Origin: JACVRW01 sp963751835
GTDB lineage: Bacteria > Actinomycetota > Thermoleophilia > Solirubrobacterales > Thermoleophilaceae
Direction of reading: 5' to 3'
Assembly (NCBI GenBank): GCA_963751835.1
Contig: CAVVWD010000023.1
Coordinates: 186,001-250,000, forward strand
Length of the DNA stretch: 64,000 nucleotides
The stretch's first letter is position 1. Every line of letters begins with the position of its first letter. The notes under the pieces were generated by a model. That model saw nothing but the letters and a program-made list of their open reading frames with translations. It was not told the DNA's origin and ran no database searches. The translations under genes were made by a program, and so were the position numbers. Below are positions 8,784-17,005 of the stretch, piece after piece.

Positions 8784-9904
8784 CGGCGGAGCCGTGGGAC
8801 GCCCGCATCGACCGCCGCGACCTGCTGCGCGGCGGGGCCGGCCTCGCCCTGGGCATGGGTCTCGCGGGCTGCAGCGTCGGCAACTCGCCTCGCGGCTCGA
8901 AGGCGGAGACGGAGAAGCCGATCAGGAAGCGGGTCGACGGTGACCTCGTCTACTTCAACTATTCGGAGTACATCGACCCGGCGCTGGTCAAGGGCTTCGA
9001 GAAGCTCTACGGCGTAACCGTGCGCGAGTCGTACTTCGACTCGATGTCGGCCATGACGGCCAAGCTCCGCGCCGGGATCGCCTACGACGTGATCTTCCCG
9101 AGCGCCGAATACATCGAGCGCCTGCGGTCCGGGAACCTGCTGCGCAGGATCGACCGGGACAAGGTGAAGTACATCGACACCGCCTATCCGCAATACACGG
9201 ATCCCTGGTACGACCCGCGCGCGGAGCACTCGACGCCCTACGGCCTGTACGCGACCGGGCTGGGCTATCGGGCCGACAAGGTCGAGATGACCGGGTCCTG
9301 GCGGGACCTCGGGGAGGTCGACAGCGAGGACCGGAGCTTCCTGCTCGACGATTACCAGGAGGCGATCGGCATGGCCAACCTCGTGAACGGCTATCCCCTC
9401 AACGAGACGGACGAGGAGAAGCTCGACAACTCGCGCGACTACCTGGTTGACCTGAAGCCGAAGCTGCGCGGCGTCTCCGCCGACACGATCACGAACATGA
9501 CGAGCGGCAACGCATGGATCCAGCATCTGTGGAACGGCGACATCGTCAACATCCGCTACCAGGTCGACAACCCGGAGGACTTCAGGTTTCAGAAGTGCAG
9601 CGAGGGGCTCCCGGTCGGCAACGACGCATTCTGCATTCCGGTGAACGCCAAGCACCCGGGCACGGCGCTGCTCTTCATCGAGTACATGCTCGAGCCCGAG
9701 AACGCGGCGCAGAACGTGGAGTGGATCGGCTACCCGATGCCGTACGAGGGAGCAGCCACCGAGGCCTTCGAGGGACTCGTGAAGGACGACCCCACGATCA
9801 ACGTGACCGCCGAGGACGTCGAGCAGGGCCAGCACTTCACGAACCTGCAGGGCGAGGGCCGGCTGGCATGGGACGAGGTCTGGACCGAGTTCAGGGTCTC
9901 CTGA
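8780..9904 (+). CDS. PotD-like ABC transporter substrate-binding lipoprotein
   Basis: A 374-residue extracellular binding protein of the spermidine/putrescine type. The N-terminus carries a twin-arginine-like RRDLLRGG (12-19), a hydrophobic stretch and a lipobox LAGC with Cys31 as the lipidated residue. The mature part has the PotD-type opening VYFNYSEYIDPALVKGFEKL and a second lobe with typical ABC-binding-protein features. It delivers a polyamine-like or cationic amine ligand to the two permeases encoded downstream. True ligand unknown; context with a Glu-bridged Rieske oxygenase and amine oxidases points to an amine. Confidence 0.87.
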   Translation: MTAEPWDARIDRRDLLRGGAGLALGMGLAGCSVGNSPRGSKAETEKPIRKRVDGDLVYFNYSEYIDPALVKGFEKLYGVTVRESYFDSMSAMTAKLRAGIAYDVIFPSAEYIERLRSGNLLRRIDRDKVKYIDTAYPQYTDPWYDPRAEHSTPYGLYATGLGYRADKVEMTGSWRDLGEVDSEDRSFLLDDYQEAIGMANLVNGYPLNETDEEKLDNSRDYLVDLKPKLRGVSADTITNMTSGNAWIQHLWNGDIVNIRYQVDNPEDFRFQKCSEGLPVGNDAFCIPVNAKHPGTALLFIEYMLEPENAAQNVEWIGYPMPYEGAATEAFEGLVKDDPTINVTAEDVEQGQHFTNLQGEGRLAWDEVWTEFRVS

Positions 9905-9911
9905 TGCGCCT

Positions 9912-10745
9912 ATGAGCGAGTCGCGCTTCTCCTCGCTGTTCCTCCTCCCCGGCGCGCTCTGGCTGCTCCTCCTGTTCGTGGTCCCGGTCGGGTTCCTGCT
10001 GGCGCTCTCGTTCGGCTACACGGACGACCTGGGCGAGGCGTTCTACGGCACGAGCCTGGACAACTACGAGCGCGTCTTCGACCCGGCCTTCGTGCCCGTG
10101 CTCTTTCGCTCGGTCGGCTTCGCGCTCGCGACCGTGGTGCTGTGCCTCCTGATCGGCTACCCGGTCGCCTACTACATCGCGATCTTCGGCGGGCGCTGGA
10201 AGACGGTGCTGATCGCGCTGGTGGTCCTGCCCATGTTCGTCAACTACCTGATCCGGACGTACGCCTGGATCGCGATGCTGGGCGACGACGGCCTCGTGAA
10301 CGGCGTCCTGGGCTCCGACATCCGCTTCCTGAACACGCCGTGGGCGGTGATCGGCGGGCTCGTGTACGGGTTCATGGTCTTCATGATCCTGCCTATCTAC
10401 GCCGCCCTCGACCGCATGGACCCGTCCCTGATCGAGGCCGGCAAGGACCTCTACGGCAGCCCCTGGCAGACCTTCCGTAACGTGACCTTCCCGCACACCG
10501 TGCAGGGGGTGCTGGCGGGCTCGGTGCTCGTGTTCCTCCCGGCCGTGGGCGACTTCGTGTCCGCCTCGCTGCTCGGCGGACCGGAGGAGGTCATGGTCGG
10601 CAACCTGATTCAGCAGCAGTTCCTCGCCTCAGACAACTGGCCCTTCGGAGCCGCGCTGACGACGGTGATGATGCTGTTCCTGTTGGTCTGGATGGTCCTC
10701 TACCTGCGCGCCGCCGCCCGCGAGGCGAGGGAGGCTCCGGCGTGA
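9912..10745 (+). CDS. PotB-like ABC transporter permease
   Basis: A 277-residue inner-membrane permease with six hydrophobic segments. It carries the EAA loop (EAGKDLYGSPWQTFRNVTFP, about residues 177-196) that contacts the ATPase. The FVNYLIRTYAWIAMLG segment is typical of PotB. It is the first membrane subunit of the amine importer, encoded seven bases after the binding protein. Its TGA overlaps a GTG that would be the natural start of the second permease. Confidence 0.9.
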   Translation: MSESRFSSLFLLPGALWLLLLFVVPVGFLLALSFGYTDDLGEAFYGTSLDNYERVFDPAFVPVLFRSVGFALATVVLCLLIGYPVAYYIAIFGGRWKTVLIALVVLPMFVNYLIRTYAWIAMLGDDGLVNGVLGSDIRFLNTPWAVIGGLVYGFMVFMILPIYAALDRMDPSLIEAGKDLYGSPWQTFRNVTFPHTVQGVLAGSVLVFLPAVGDFVSASLLGGPEEVMVGNLIQQQFLASDNWPFGAALTTVMMLFLLVWMVLYLRAAAREAREAPA

Positions 10746-11637
10746 GCGTCGACGTCGAGCAAGTCGCCGACGACCGCCCGCCCCGGGGCGCCAGGGCGCG
10801 CCCTCCAAGCCGCCAAAGGACTTCGACCGCCCGCGCTTTCTCAAGCTCTTCACCGGCGTCTTCTTCGTGTTCCTGTTCGCGCCGATCGTGCTGGTCGTGT
10901 TGTTCTCGTTCAACTCGAGCCGCTCGTTGCAGGACTTCGACGGATTCAGCCTGCGCTGGTACGAGTTGTTCTTCGATTCGGAGTCGCTGCGCGACTCGCT
11001 CATCGCGAGCATCCAGATCGCCCTCATCACCATGGTCATCGCGACCGTGCTCGGGACCATGCTGGCCTACGGGCTCGTGCGTTCGCGGACCCGCTGGTCG
11101 GACAGCTTCAACATCCTGATGCTCGTCCCGCTCGTCGTGCCGGAGATCGTGGCCGGCGTGTCGGCCCTGCTGCTGTTCACGCAGGTGGGCCTCGAGCTCT
11201 CGGTCACCACGATCGTCCTCGCGCACATCACGTTCTCGATCTCCTACGTGACGGTGGTGGTACGCGCGCGACTCGCGTCGATGAGCCTCGAGGTCGAGGA
11301 AGCCGCGATGGACCTCGGCGCCACTCGCTGGCAGACGATGCGGCTCGTGACACTGCCCGCCCTCTGGCCGGCAGTGCTGGCCGCGGGCCTGCTCGTCTTC
11401 GCCCTGTCCTTCGATGACTTCGTGCTGTCGTTCTTCACCACCGGCGAGTCGCCGCAGCCGCTCCCGGTGCGCATCTGGGCACAGATCAGGTTCGGCGTGA
11501 GGCCGACGATCAACGCGATCGGCACCTTCATGCTCGTGATCTCCGTGCTGTCGATCGCGCTGGCGCTGATTATTCCGCGCCTGTTCGGACGCAGGGAGAG
11601 CGGGCTCAAGGTGCTGCTCGGAAGGGAAGGCGCATGA
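10742..11637 (+). CDS. PotC-like ABC transporter permease, N-terminal frameshift
   Basis: The second permease has a full set of membrane segments and the EAA loop (LEVEEAAMDLGATRWQTM). The coupled GTG at 10742 opens a frame reading MSVDVEQVADDRPPRG. The conserved part (KPPKDFDRPRFLKLFTGVFF onward) is in another frame, whose first possible start is GTG 10867, inside the first membrane helix. One extra base in the GC-rich stretch around 10780-10810 would restore a continuous protein. Either the sequence lacks one base there, or the gene is damaged at its N-terminus. The 3' end overlaps the ATPase start by four bases. Confidence 0.75.
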
Positions 11638-12723
11638 GCGAGAACTTGGTTGGAGCGCAGTCGGCGATCCGCTTCGAGGGAGTGACCAAGCGCTTCGGGG
11701 ACTTCGTGGCGGTGGACTCCCTCGACCTCGAGATCAAGAACGGCGAGTTCTTCTCGCTGCTCGGCCCATCGGGATGCGGCAAGACGACCACGCTGCGCAT
11801 GGTGGCGGGCTTCGAGCAGCCGACCGACGGGCCGGATCTTCCTCGAGGGCGAGCCGGTCGAGACCGTGCCGCCGTACAAGCGCAACGTCAACACCGTTTT
11901 CCAGAGCTACGCCCTCTTCGAGCACCTCTCGATCGAGGAGAACGTTGCCTTCGGACTCAAGCGGCGCAAGGTCGAGAAGGATGAGATCCGCCGGCGGGTA
12001 GCCGAGGCGCTCGAGCTGGTCGAGCTGCACGAGCGCGGCGGGGTCCGGCCGCGCGCGCTCTCGGGCGGGCAGAAGCAGCGCGTGGCGCTCGCTCGAGCGC
12101 TCGTCAACCGGCCCTCGGTGCTGCTCCTCGACGAGCCGCTCGGCGCGCTCGACCTCAAGCTGCGCAAGCAGATGCAGGTGGAGCTGAAGGGGATCCAGCG
12201 CGAGGTCGGGATCACCTTCTTGTACGTGACCCACGACCAGGAGGAGGCGCTCGCGATGTCGGATCGCATCGCGGTGATGGACCGCGGCCTGGTCCGGCAA
12301 TGCGGCAGCCCTGAGGAGATCTACGAGCACCCGACCGAGCCCTTCGTGGCGGGCTTCATCGGCGTATCCAACCTGCTACCCGGAGTCTGCGAGAACGGCG
12401 GGGTCCGGCTCGCCGGCGGCACAGTCTGCGAGGCACGGGTGCCGGTCGATTGCACGAGCGGTGCGGAGGTCCAGCTGTCGGTGCGCCCCGAGAAGATCGC
12501 AATCAACGAGGAGATCGGGGAGGGCATGGTGACGGTCGACGGGACGATCGTGGAGCGCGTCTACGTGGGCACGAGCACCCAGGTGATCGTCGAGCTGGCG
12601 GCCGGCGTGCGGCTGATGGCGCTCGAGCAGAACTGGCTCCGGGCCCGCTCCGATGACCGCTGGGAGATCGGCGACCGCGTGAAGCTCGGCTGGCAGCCGG
12701 AGCACGCGCTCGTTCTGCGCTGA
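11634..12723 (+). CDS. PotA-like ABC transporter ATPase, interrupted by a frameshift
   Basis: The first frame encodes the N-terminus with Walker A GPSGCGKT (44-51) and runs to FEQPTDG. The rest (PPYKRNVNTVFQSYALF, signature LSGGQKQRVALARAL, Walker B LLLDEP, C-terminal TOBE domain) is in the next frame, open from 11866 to 12723. Around 11830 the sequence GACGGGCCGGATC has one G more than the expected GACGGCCGGATC, and removing it joins the halves as DGRIFLEGEPVETVPPYKR. A sequencing error or a recent inactivating insertion are both possible. The protein would energise the amine importer. Confidence 0.8.
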
Positions 12724-12804
12724 GAGTGCAACGGAGGCCGCGCCGGCCCCGGCCGGGCCCGGCGGCGCTTGACCGCCACGGCGAGCCTGCGCTACAAGGG
12801 CAGC

Positions 12805-13281
12805 ATGTCCGAGGAGAAGATGGTTGATGTCTTCAACCAGGCGCTCGCCTCTGCCGGAATCGAGGACACGGTGACCGCCGCGGGCGAGTTCAATCCCCGC
12901 GGCCATTCAGGCTCGGGGTTTGCGGGGGGTTTGATCGGCGGCGACATCGGCGACGCGATCGGCGGGCCGGCTGGCGGCGTCGGGGCGGTGGGCGGCTACA
13001 TCGCAGGCACGCACGCTCACGACGCAGCCAGCGGCCTACCCGAGTGGATGGTCGTGGGCGTCTCGGAGACGATGGTCTACGGGTTCGCGGGCCGCCGCAC
13101 CCATCCGAAAGCGCTCGTCTTCCGCATATCGCGCGACCGGCTGGAGGGGAAGGTCCACCAGCGCCTCAACGTGCGCGTGCTCGAGCTGATCGATTCGGAG
13201 AGCGGCTCGCGCATCGAGCTCGAGGGAAACCGCCTGCCGATCTCGCACTCGAAGGACGTGATTCAGGAACTGACCGGTTGA
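12805..13281 (+). CDS. hypothetical protein with glycine-rich hydrophobic centre
   Basis: A 158-residue protein of no family I recognise. Residues about 37-70 are a Gly/Ala-rich stretch (GGLIGGDIGDAIGGPAGGVG) resembling glycine-zipper segments that insert into or pack against membranes. The flanking parts are ordinary mixed sequence, with a beta-rich C-terminus. The ATG at 12805 is preferred because AAGG lies six bases upstream; an in-frame upstream start at 12769 would add twelve residues. It follows the importer operon by about 80 bases and could be cotranscribed. Confidence 0.6.
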   Translation: MSEEKMVDVFNQALASAGIEDTVTAAGEFNPRGHSGSGFAGGLIGGDIGDAIGGPAGGVGAVGGYIAGTHAHDAASGLPEWMVVGVSETMVYGFAGRRTHPKALVFRISRDRLEGKVHQRLNVRVLELIDSESGSRIELEGNRLPISHSKDVIQELTG

Positions 13282-13338
13282 GCGCGTAGCGCGTCCGGTT
13301 CCCGGCGGGGAAGGCGTCCGTCACCTCTGGAGGCCCTT

Positions 13339-13369
13339 GGCTCGCGCGACTCCATGCGCCGCGCGAGCC
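13339..13369. terminator. candidate bidirectional terminator hairpin
   Basis: A perfect 10-bp inverted repeat (GGCTCGCGCG / CGCGCGAGCC) with an 11-base loop lies between two convergent genes (12805-13281 and 13414-13698). There is no U-tract, as is common in high-GC actinobacteria, so termination is an inference from position. Confidence 0.4.
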
Positions 13370-13413
13370 GGGATGCAACCGTGCCGCGGTGCCGGTGGGC
13401 CGTCCGCTTTGGC

Positions 13414-13698
13414 CTACGGGTGGCCGAAGCGGTACAGGTGGCCGTACGGCGCGCGCGCCGGGGGACTCTCGACGGGCTGTGGGGGGTTCGTGAGCCGGTA
13501 CTGCGACGTGCCGTACTGGCTGCCCGGGTTGTCGGCGGCCGCCGAGGAGCCCGAGCCTCCGCCGGCGCTCGCGTTGCCGTCGTCATCGGCCACCGCCCAG
13601 ACGCCGGTCGCGATCGCGGCCCCGAGCACGAGCGCCACGAGCGAGGCAACGAGCGTCCGCTTCGACTGCTGTGCAGGCAGCTGCTGTGCGTATTCCAT
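13414..13698 (-). CDS. small single-pass membrane protein
   Basis: 94 residues: a short polar N-terminus, one transmembrane helix (about 14-36), then a Gly/Ser/Pro/Asn-rich tail that would lie outside the membrane. The start is secure because a strong Shine-Dalgarno AAGGAGG precedes the ATG by seven bases. No catalytic domain is present. The disordered tail ends in aromatic residues (YGHLYRFGHP). Function unknown; a small envelope protein is likely. Confidence 0.7.
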   Translation of the reverse strand: MEYAQQLPAQQSKRTLVASLVALVLGAAIATGVWAVADDDGNASAGGGSGSSAAADNPGSQYGTSQYRLTNPPQPVESPPARAPYGHLYRFGHP

Positions 13699-13837
13699 GG
13701 GTCAACCTCCTTGGGTGGCCTCGCCGCCGAGGACCCCGGCGGCAGTCGGCCGGCGGGCTGCGAGTCGGGCGGGCGGCGAGGCCGGTGGGGGGATGCTTGT
13801 TTGTACCTATGCCCCGGGCGCCTGGCTGGGAAAGTCG

Positions 13838-15523
13838 TCACAGATGGAATCGGGAGGCAAACGGCAGCCGTCGCCTGAGCGATCTGCGGTCCTTGAGGAT
13901 GCGCATCGCCGCGTTGTGCCCGCAGGCGGCCATCACGCCGCCGCCGGGGTGCGTGCCCGCGCCGCACAGGTAGAGCCCCTCCACCGGCGTCGCGTACTGG
14001 GCGAGCAGCGGCGATGGACGCATGAACGCCATCTGCTCGAGCCCCTGCTCGCCCTGGAAGATCGAGCCGCCGTCGAGTCCGAAGATGCTCTCCAGGTCGG
14101 GAGGCGCCAGCACCTCGTGGTGGATCAGCGCGTCCTTCACGTTGGGCGCGTGACGGGCCACGATCTCGAGGCAGCGCTCGCCGTACGCTTCGCGCGCGCC
14201 CTCGGGCCAGCCGGACTCGTCGTGGGGGCCGTACTGGGTGAACAGGGTCATCACGCAGGAGCCGTCGTCGGTGAGCGTCGGGTCGACCGTGCTCGGCACC
14301 TCTATCTCCACGTAGGGCGCGTCCGCGGGCACGCCGCGCGTGGCGTCCTGCCAGGCCCGCTCGAGGTAGCCGATCGAGGGGCAGAGGGCGAGCCCGGTGC
14401 GCAGCAGTGGCTCGGCCTCGGCGGCCGGGACGCCCTCGTAGCGCGGCGGCTCGGCGAGCACGCAGTTGACCTTGACCGAGCCGCCCCGAGAGCGGAAGCG
14501 CTCCATGTCGCGAACGACCTCGTCGGGGAAGTGCTCGCCGCCGGTCAGCTCGAGGACCGTGGTGCGCGGATGTGCGCCGGAGGCAACGAGCGCAGCGCGG
14601 ATCTCCTCGCCGCTCTCGAGCGTCACGCCCGTCACCCGCCCGCCGGACACGTCGATCGAGCGCACCCCGGCACGGGTGCGGATCGTGGCGCCGGCGGACT
14701 CAGCGCTGCGGGCGAGCGCCTGCGAGATCGCGCCCATGCCGCCCTTCACGTGGCCCCAGAGCCCGCTCACGCCCTCGAGCTCGCCGAGCGCGTGGTGGAG
14801 CAGGTTGTAGGCGGTGCCGGGCGTGCGCGGGCCGGCCCAGACGCCGACCACCCCGGTCGACGCGAACGCGCCCTTGATCGCGTCCGACTCGAACCACTCG
14901 TCGAGAAGGTCGCCGACGGACATGGTGAGCAGGCGGTAGAGGTCGAGCACGTCGCGCCGTGACATCCCGGCGGCGCGTCCCGCCTCGCGCAGCAGCGAGA
15001 GCATGTCGCCCGGGCGCTTCGACCCGAGCGCGGGCGGCGGGCGCAGCATCATCGGGCGGAGGAAGCCGGCCATGCGGGCGAGCAGCTCCTCGAATTCCGG
15101 GTAGCGGAGAGCGTCGCGTTTCGAGTGCCGCGCGATCGACTCCCGAGTGCGCGCGGGATCGCTCCAGAACAGCACCGGCAGCCCGTCCGGGGCGAACGTG
15201 CCGAACGCCGGGTCGAGCGGGATCGGCTCGTAGCCGAACTCGCGCAGCCGCAGTTCCCTCACGACCTTCGGCTGCAGCATCGACACCACGTATGAGGCCC
15301 GCGACACGCGGTGGCCGGGCCAGACCTCCTCGGTCACGCAGGCGCCGCCGAGAATCGGCCGCCGCTCGACCACGCACACCCGCAGCCCGGCGCGGGCGAG
15401 GTAGGCCGCGGTGGTGAGCCCGTTGTGGCCGCCGCCTACCACGATCGCGTCGGCCGTGTCCGAGGTCGCCGGCTGGCCGGCGACGGAGGATCGTCCTCCG
15501 CCGGCGCCGTTCGCCGTGCTCAA
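13838..15523 (-). CDS. carotenoid-desaturase-like FAD-dependent oxidoreductase
   Basis: A 561-residue NAD(P)/FAD oxidoreductase of the CrtI/phytoene-dehydrogenase-related superfamily. The nucleotide-binding motif GGGHNG is at 30-35, followed by the acidic VVERR strand end and LGGACVTEE. The C-terminus has the expected FAD-binding LYLCGAGTHPGGGVMAACG. A TTG start overlapping the aminotransferase stop (TTGA) is chosen; the longer open frame upstream only reads the aminotransferase out of frame. No carotenoid genes are near. With an aminotransferase and amine oxidase as partners, a role in the same amine route is more likely than pigment synthesis. Confidence 0.82.
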   Translation of the reverse strand: MSTANGAGGGRSSVAGQPATSDTADAIVVGGGHNGLTTAAYLARAGLRVCVVERRPILGGACVTEEVWPGHRVSRASYVVSMLQPKVVRELRLREFGYEPIPLDPAFGTFAPDGLPVLFWSDPARTRESIARHSKRDALRYPEFEELLARMAGFLRPMMLRPPPALGSKRPGDMLSLLREAGRAAGMSRRDVLDLYRLLTMSVGDLLDEWFESDAIKGAFASTGVVGVWAGPRTPGTAYNLLHHALGELEGVSGLWGHVKGGMGAISQALARSAESAGATIRTRAGVRSIDVSGGRVTGVTLESGEEIRAALVASGAHPRTTVLELTGGEHFPDEVVRDMERFRSRGGSVKVNCVLAEPPRYEGVPAAEAEPLLRTGLALCPSIGYLERAWQDATRGVPADAPYVEIEVPSTVDPTLTDDGSCVMTLFTQYGPHDESGWPEGAREAYGERCLEIVARHAPNVKDALIHHEVLAPPDLESIFGLDGGSIFQGEQGLEQMAFMRPSPLLAQYATPVEGLYLCGAGTHPGGGVMAACGHNAAMRILKDRRSLRRRLPFASRFHL

Positions 15524-16905
15524 CGAGCGACCGCCATCCGCTCGCTCGCCTGCTCGAGCGCGGCGCCGAGTATGCGGACGATCTCCTCGAACACCTCCGG
15601 CCCCGCCACCAGCGGCGGGGAGATCTGGATGACCGGGTCGCCACGGTCGTCCGCGCGGCAGATCAGCCCGTTCCTGAAGAGCTCGGGGGAGAGGAAGCCG
15701 CGCAGGAGCGCGTCGCACTCGGCATCGCTGAAGCTCTCGCGGGTGTCGCTGTCCTTGACGAGCTCGACCGCGTAGAAGTAGCCCGTCCCGCGCACGTCGC
15801 CGACGATTGGCAGCTCGAGCAGCCGCTCGAGAGTCGCCCGGAACTCGTCCTGGTGCTCGACCACCCGCTCGACGAGGCCCTCGCGGCGCATGATCTCGAT
15901 GTTCTTGAGCGCAACCGCGGCCTGCACCGGATGGCCGCCGAACGTCATGCCGTGCGTGAACATCGCGCCCGGCTTCTCGAACGGCTCCATCACGCGATCG
16001 CTCGCGATCAGCGCCCCGATGGCCGCGTAGGCCGAGGACAGCCCCTTCGCGGTGGTGATCAGGTCGGGCCGGATGTCGAAGCGCTCGGAGGCGAACCAGG
16101 CGCCGACGCGGCCGAAGCTCGTGATCACCTCGTCGGCGCAGAGCAGGATCCCGTAGCGGTCGCAGAGCTCGCGCACCCCCGCCCAGTAGCCGGCCGGCGG
16201 CATGAACGAGCCGCCCGCGTTCTGAACCGGTTCCATGATCACCATCGCGACGGTCCCCGGGCCCGCCTGCTCGATGGTCTGCTCGAGCTCGTCGAGGAGG
16301 AAGCCCGTGAACTGCTCCTCGCTCTCCTCCGGCGGGCGGTGGTAGCGGTTCGTGTTCGACACGTGCAGCGCGTCCGGCACGAGCGGCTCGAACGGGGTGC
16401 GCAGGTCCGTGCAGCCGTTGATCGACAGCGCGCCCATCGTTGTCCCGTGATAGGCCACGCGGCGGGCGATGGCCTTCCAGCGCCGCTCGCCGCGCGCGGC
16501 GTGGTACTGGCGGGCGAGCTTCCACGCGGCCTCGACGGCCTCGGAGCCGCCGCTCACGAAGAACGCCCGGTTGAGGTCGCCGGGCGCCAGCCGTGCAAGC
16601 TCGGCGGCGAGCTCGATCGAGCGCGGGTGGGCGAATGTCCAGTTGATCGCGAACGGCAGCTCGCGCATCTGCGCCGCCGCGGCCTCACCCATCTCGGCGC
16701 CGAAGCTGTAGCCGGCGTTGACGCAGAAGAGGCCGGCGAGAGCATCGAGGTAGCGCTTGCCGTGCGAGTCCTCGAGGTAGCAACCCTCGCCGCGGACGAT
16801 GACCTGCAGCCCCTCCGGGTCGAGGTCGCCCATCCCGGTGAAGTGGAGCCACAGGTGACGAAGGGCGTCGTGCGAGAGCCGGTCCGCAGTGCCGTCGGAA
16901 GGCAT
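15520..16905 (-). CDS. class III PLP-dependent aminotransferase (omega-amino acid/diamine type)
   Basis: A 461-residue fold-type I aminotransferase. The PLP lysine is K287 in LITTAKGLSSAYAAIGA, and the ring-nitrogen Asp is D258 in CADEV. The SGGSEAVEAA phosphate-binding segment is at 118-127. Family members convert omega-amino acids, putrescine or similar amines to aldehydes using pyruvate or 2-oxoglutarate. The ATG at 16905 lies about three bases after the start expected from the promoter at 16915-16943, so the mRNA may be leaderless. It overlaps the FAD oxidoreductase gene and is divergent from a flavin amine oxidase. Confidence 0.9.
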   Translation of the reverse strand: MPSDGTADRLSHDALRHLWLHFTGMGDLDPEGLQVIVRGEGCYLEDSHGKRYLDALAGLFCVNAGYSFGAEMGEAAAAQMRELPFAINWTFAHPRSIELAAELARLAPGDLNRAFFVSGGSEAVEAAWKLARQYHAARGERRWKAIARRVAYHGTTMGALSINGCTDLRTPFEPLVPDALHVSNTNRYHRPPEESEEQFTGFLLDELEQTIEQAGPGTVAMVIMEPVQNAGGSFMPPAGYWAGVRELCDRYGILLCADEVITSFGRVGAWFASERFDIRPDLITTAKGLSSAYAAIGALIASDRVMEPFEKPGAMFTHGMTFGGHPVQAAVALKNIEIMRREGLVERVVEHQDEFRATLERLLELPIVGDVRGTGYFYAVELVKDSDTRESFSDAECDALLRGFLSPELFRNGLICRADDRGDPVIQISPPLVAGPEVFEEIVRILGAALEQASERMAVAR

Positions 16906-16914
16906 GCGCGGCGA

Positions 16915-16957
16915 TCATATCGTGTGACTGACTACAAAGTCAAAGTGCGGCTATACT
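16915..16957. promoter_or_regulatory. divergent promoter with palindromic element, site B
   Basis: CTGACTACAAAGTCAA (16928-16943) has perfect TGACT/AGTCA arms. Minus strand: TTGACT (16943-16938), a 17-base spacer and ATATGA (16920-16915), pointing at the aminotransferase. Plus strand: TGACTA (16929-16934), a 17-base spacer and TATACT (16952-16957), pointing at the amine oxidase. The palindrome therefore covers both -35 boxes, so one bound protein could control both directions. Related sites are at 6301 and 19868. Confidence 0.6.
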
Positions 16958-17005
16958 CCCGGCGGTTGGCGGCCTTTCCCCAACTGAGCGCGGGTTTTCC
17001 GGGAC

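Noticed and set aside
13838..16525. 895-residue open frame on the minus strand
   Set aside because: Only the part from 15523 downward encodes the FAD oxidoreductase; the rest is the aminotransferase gene read out of frame.
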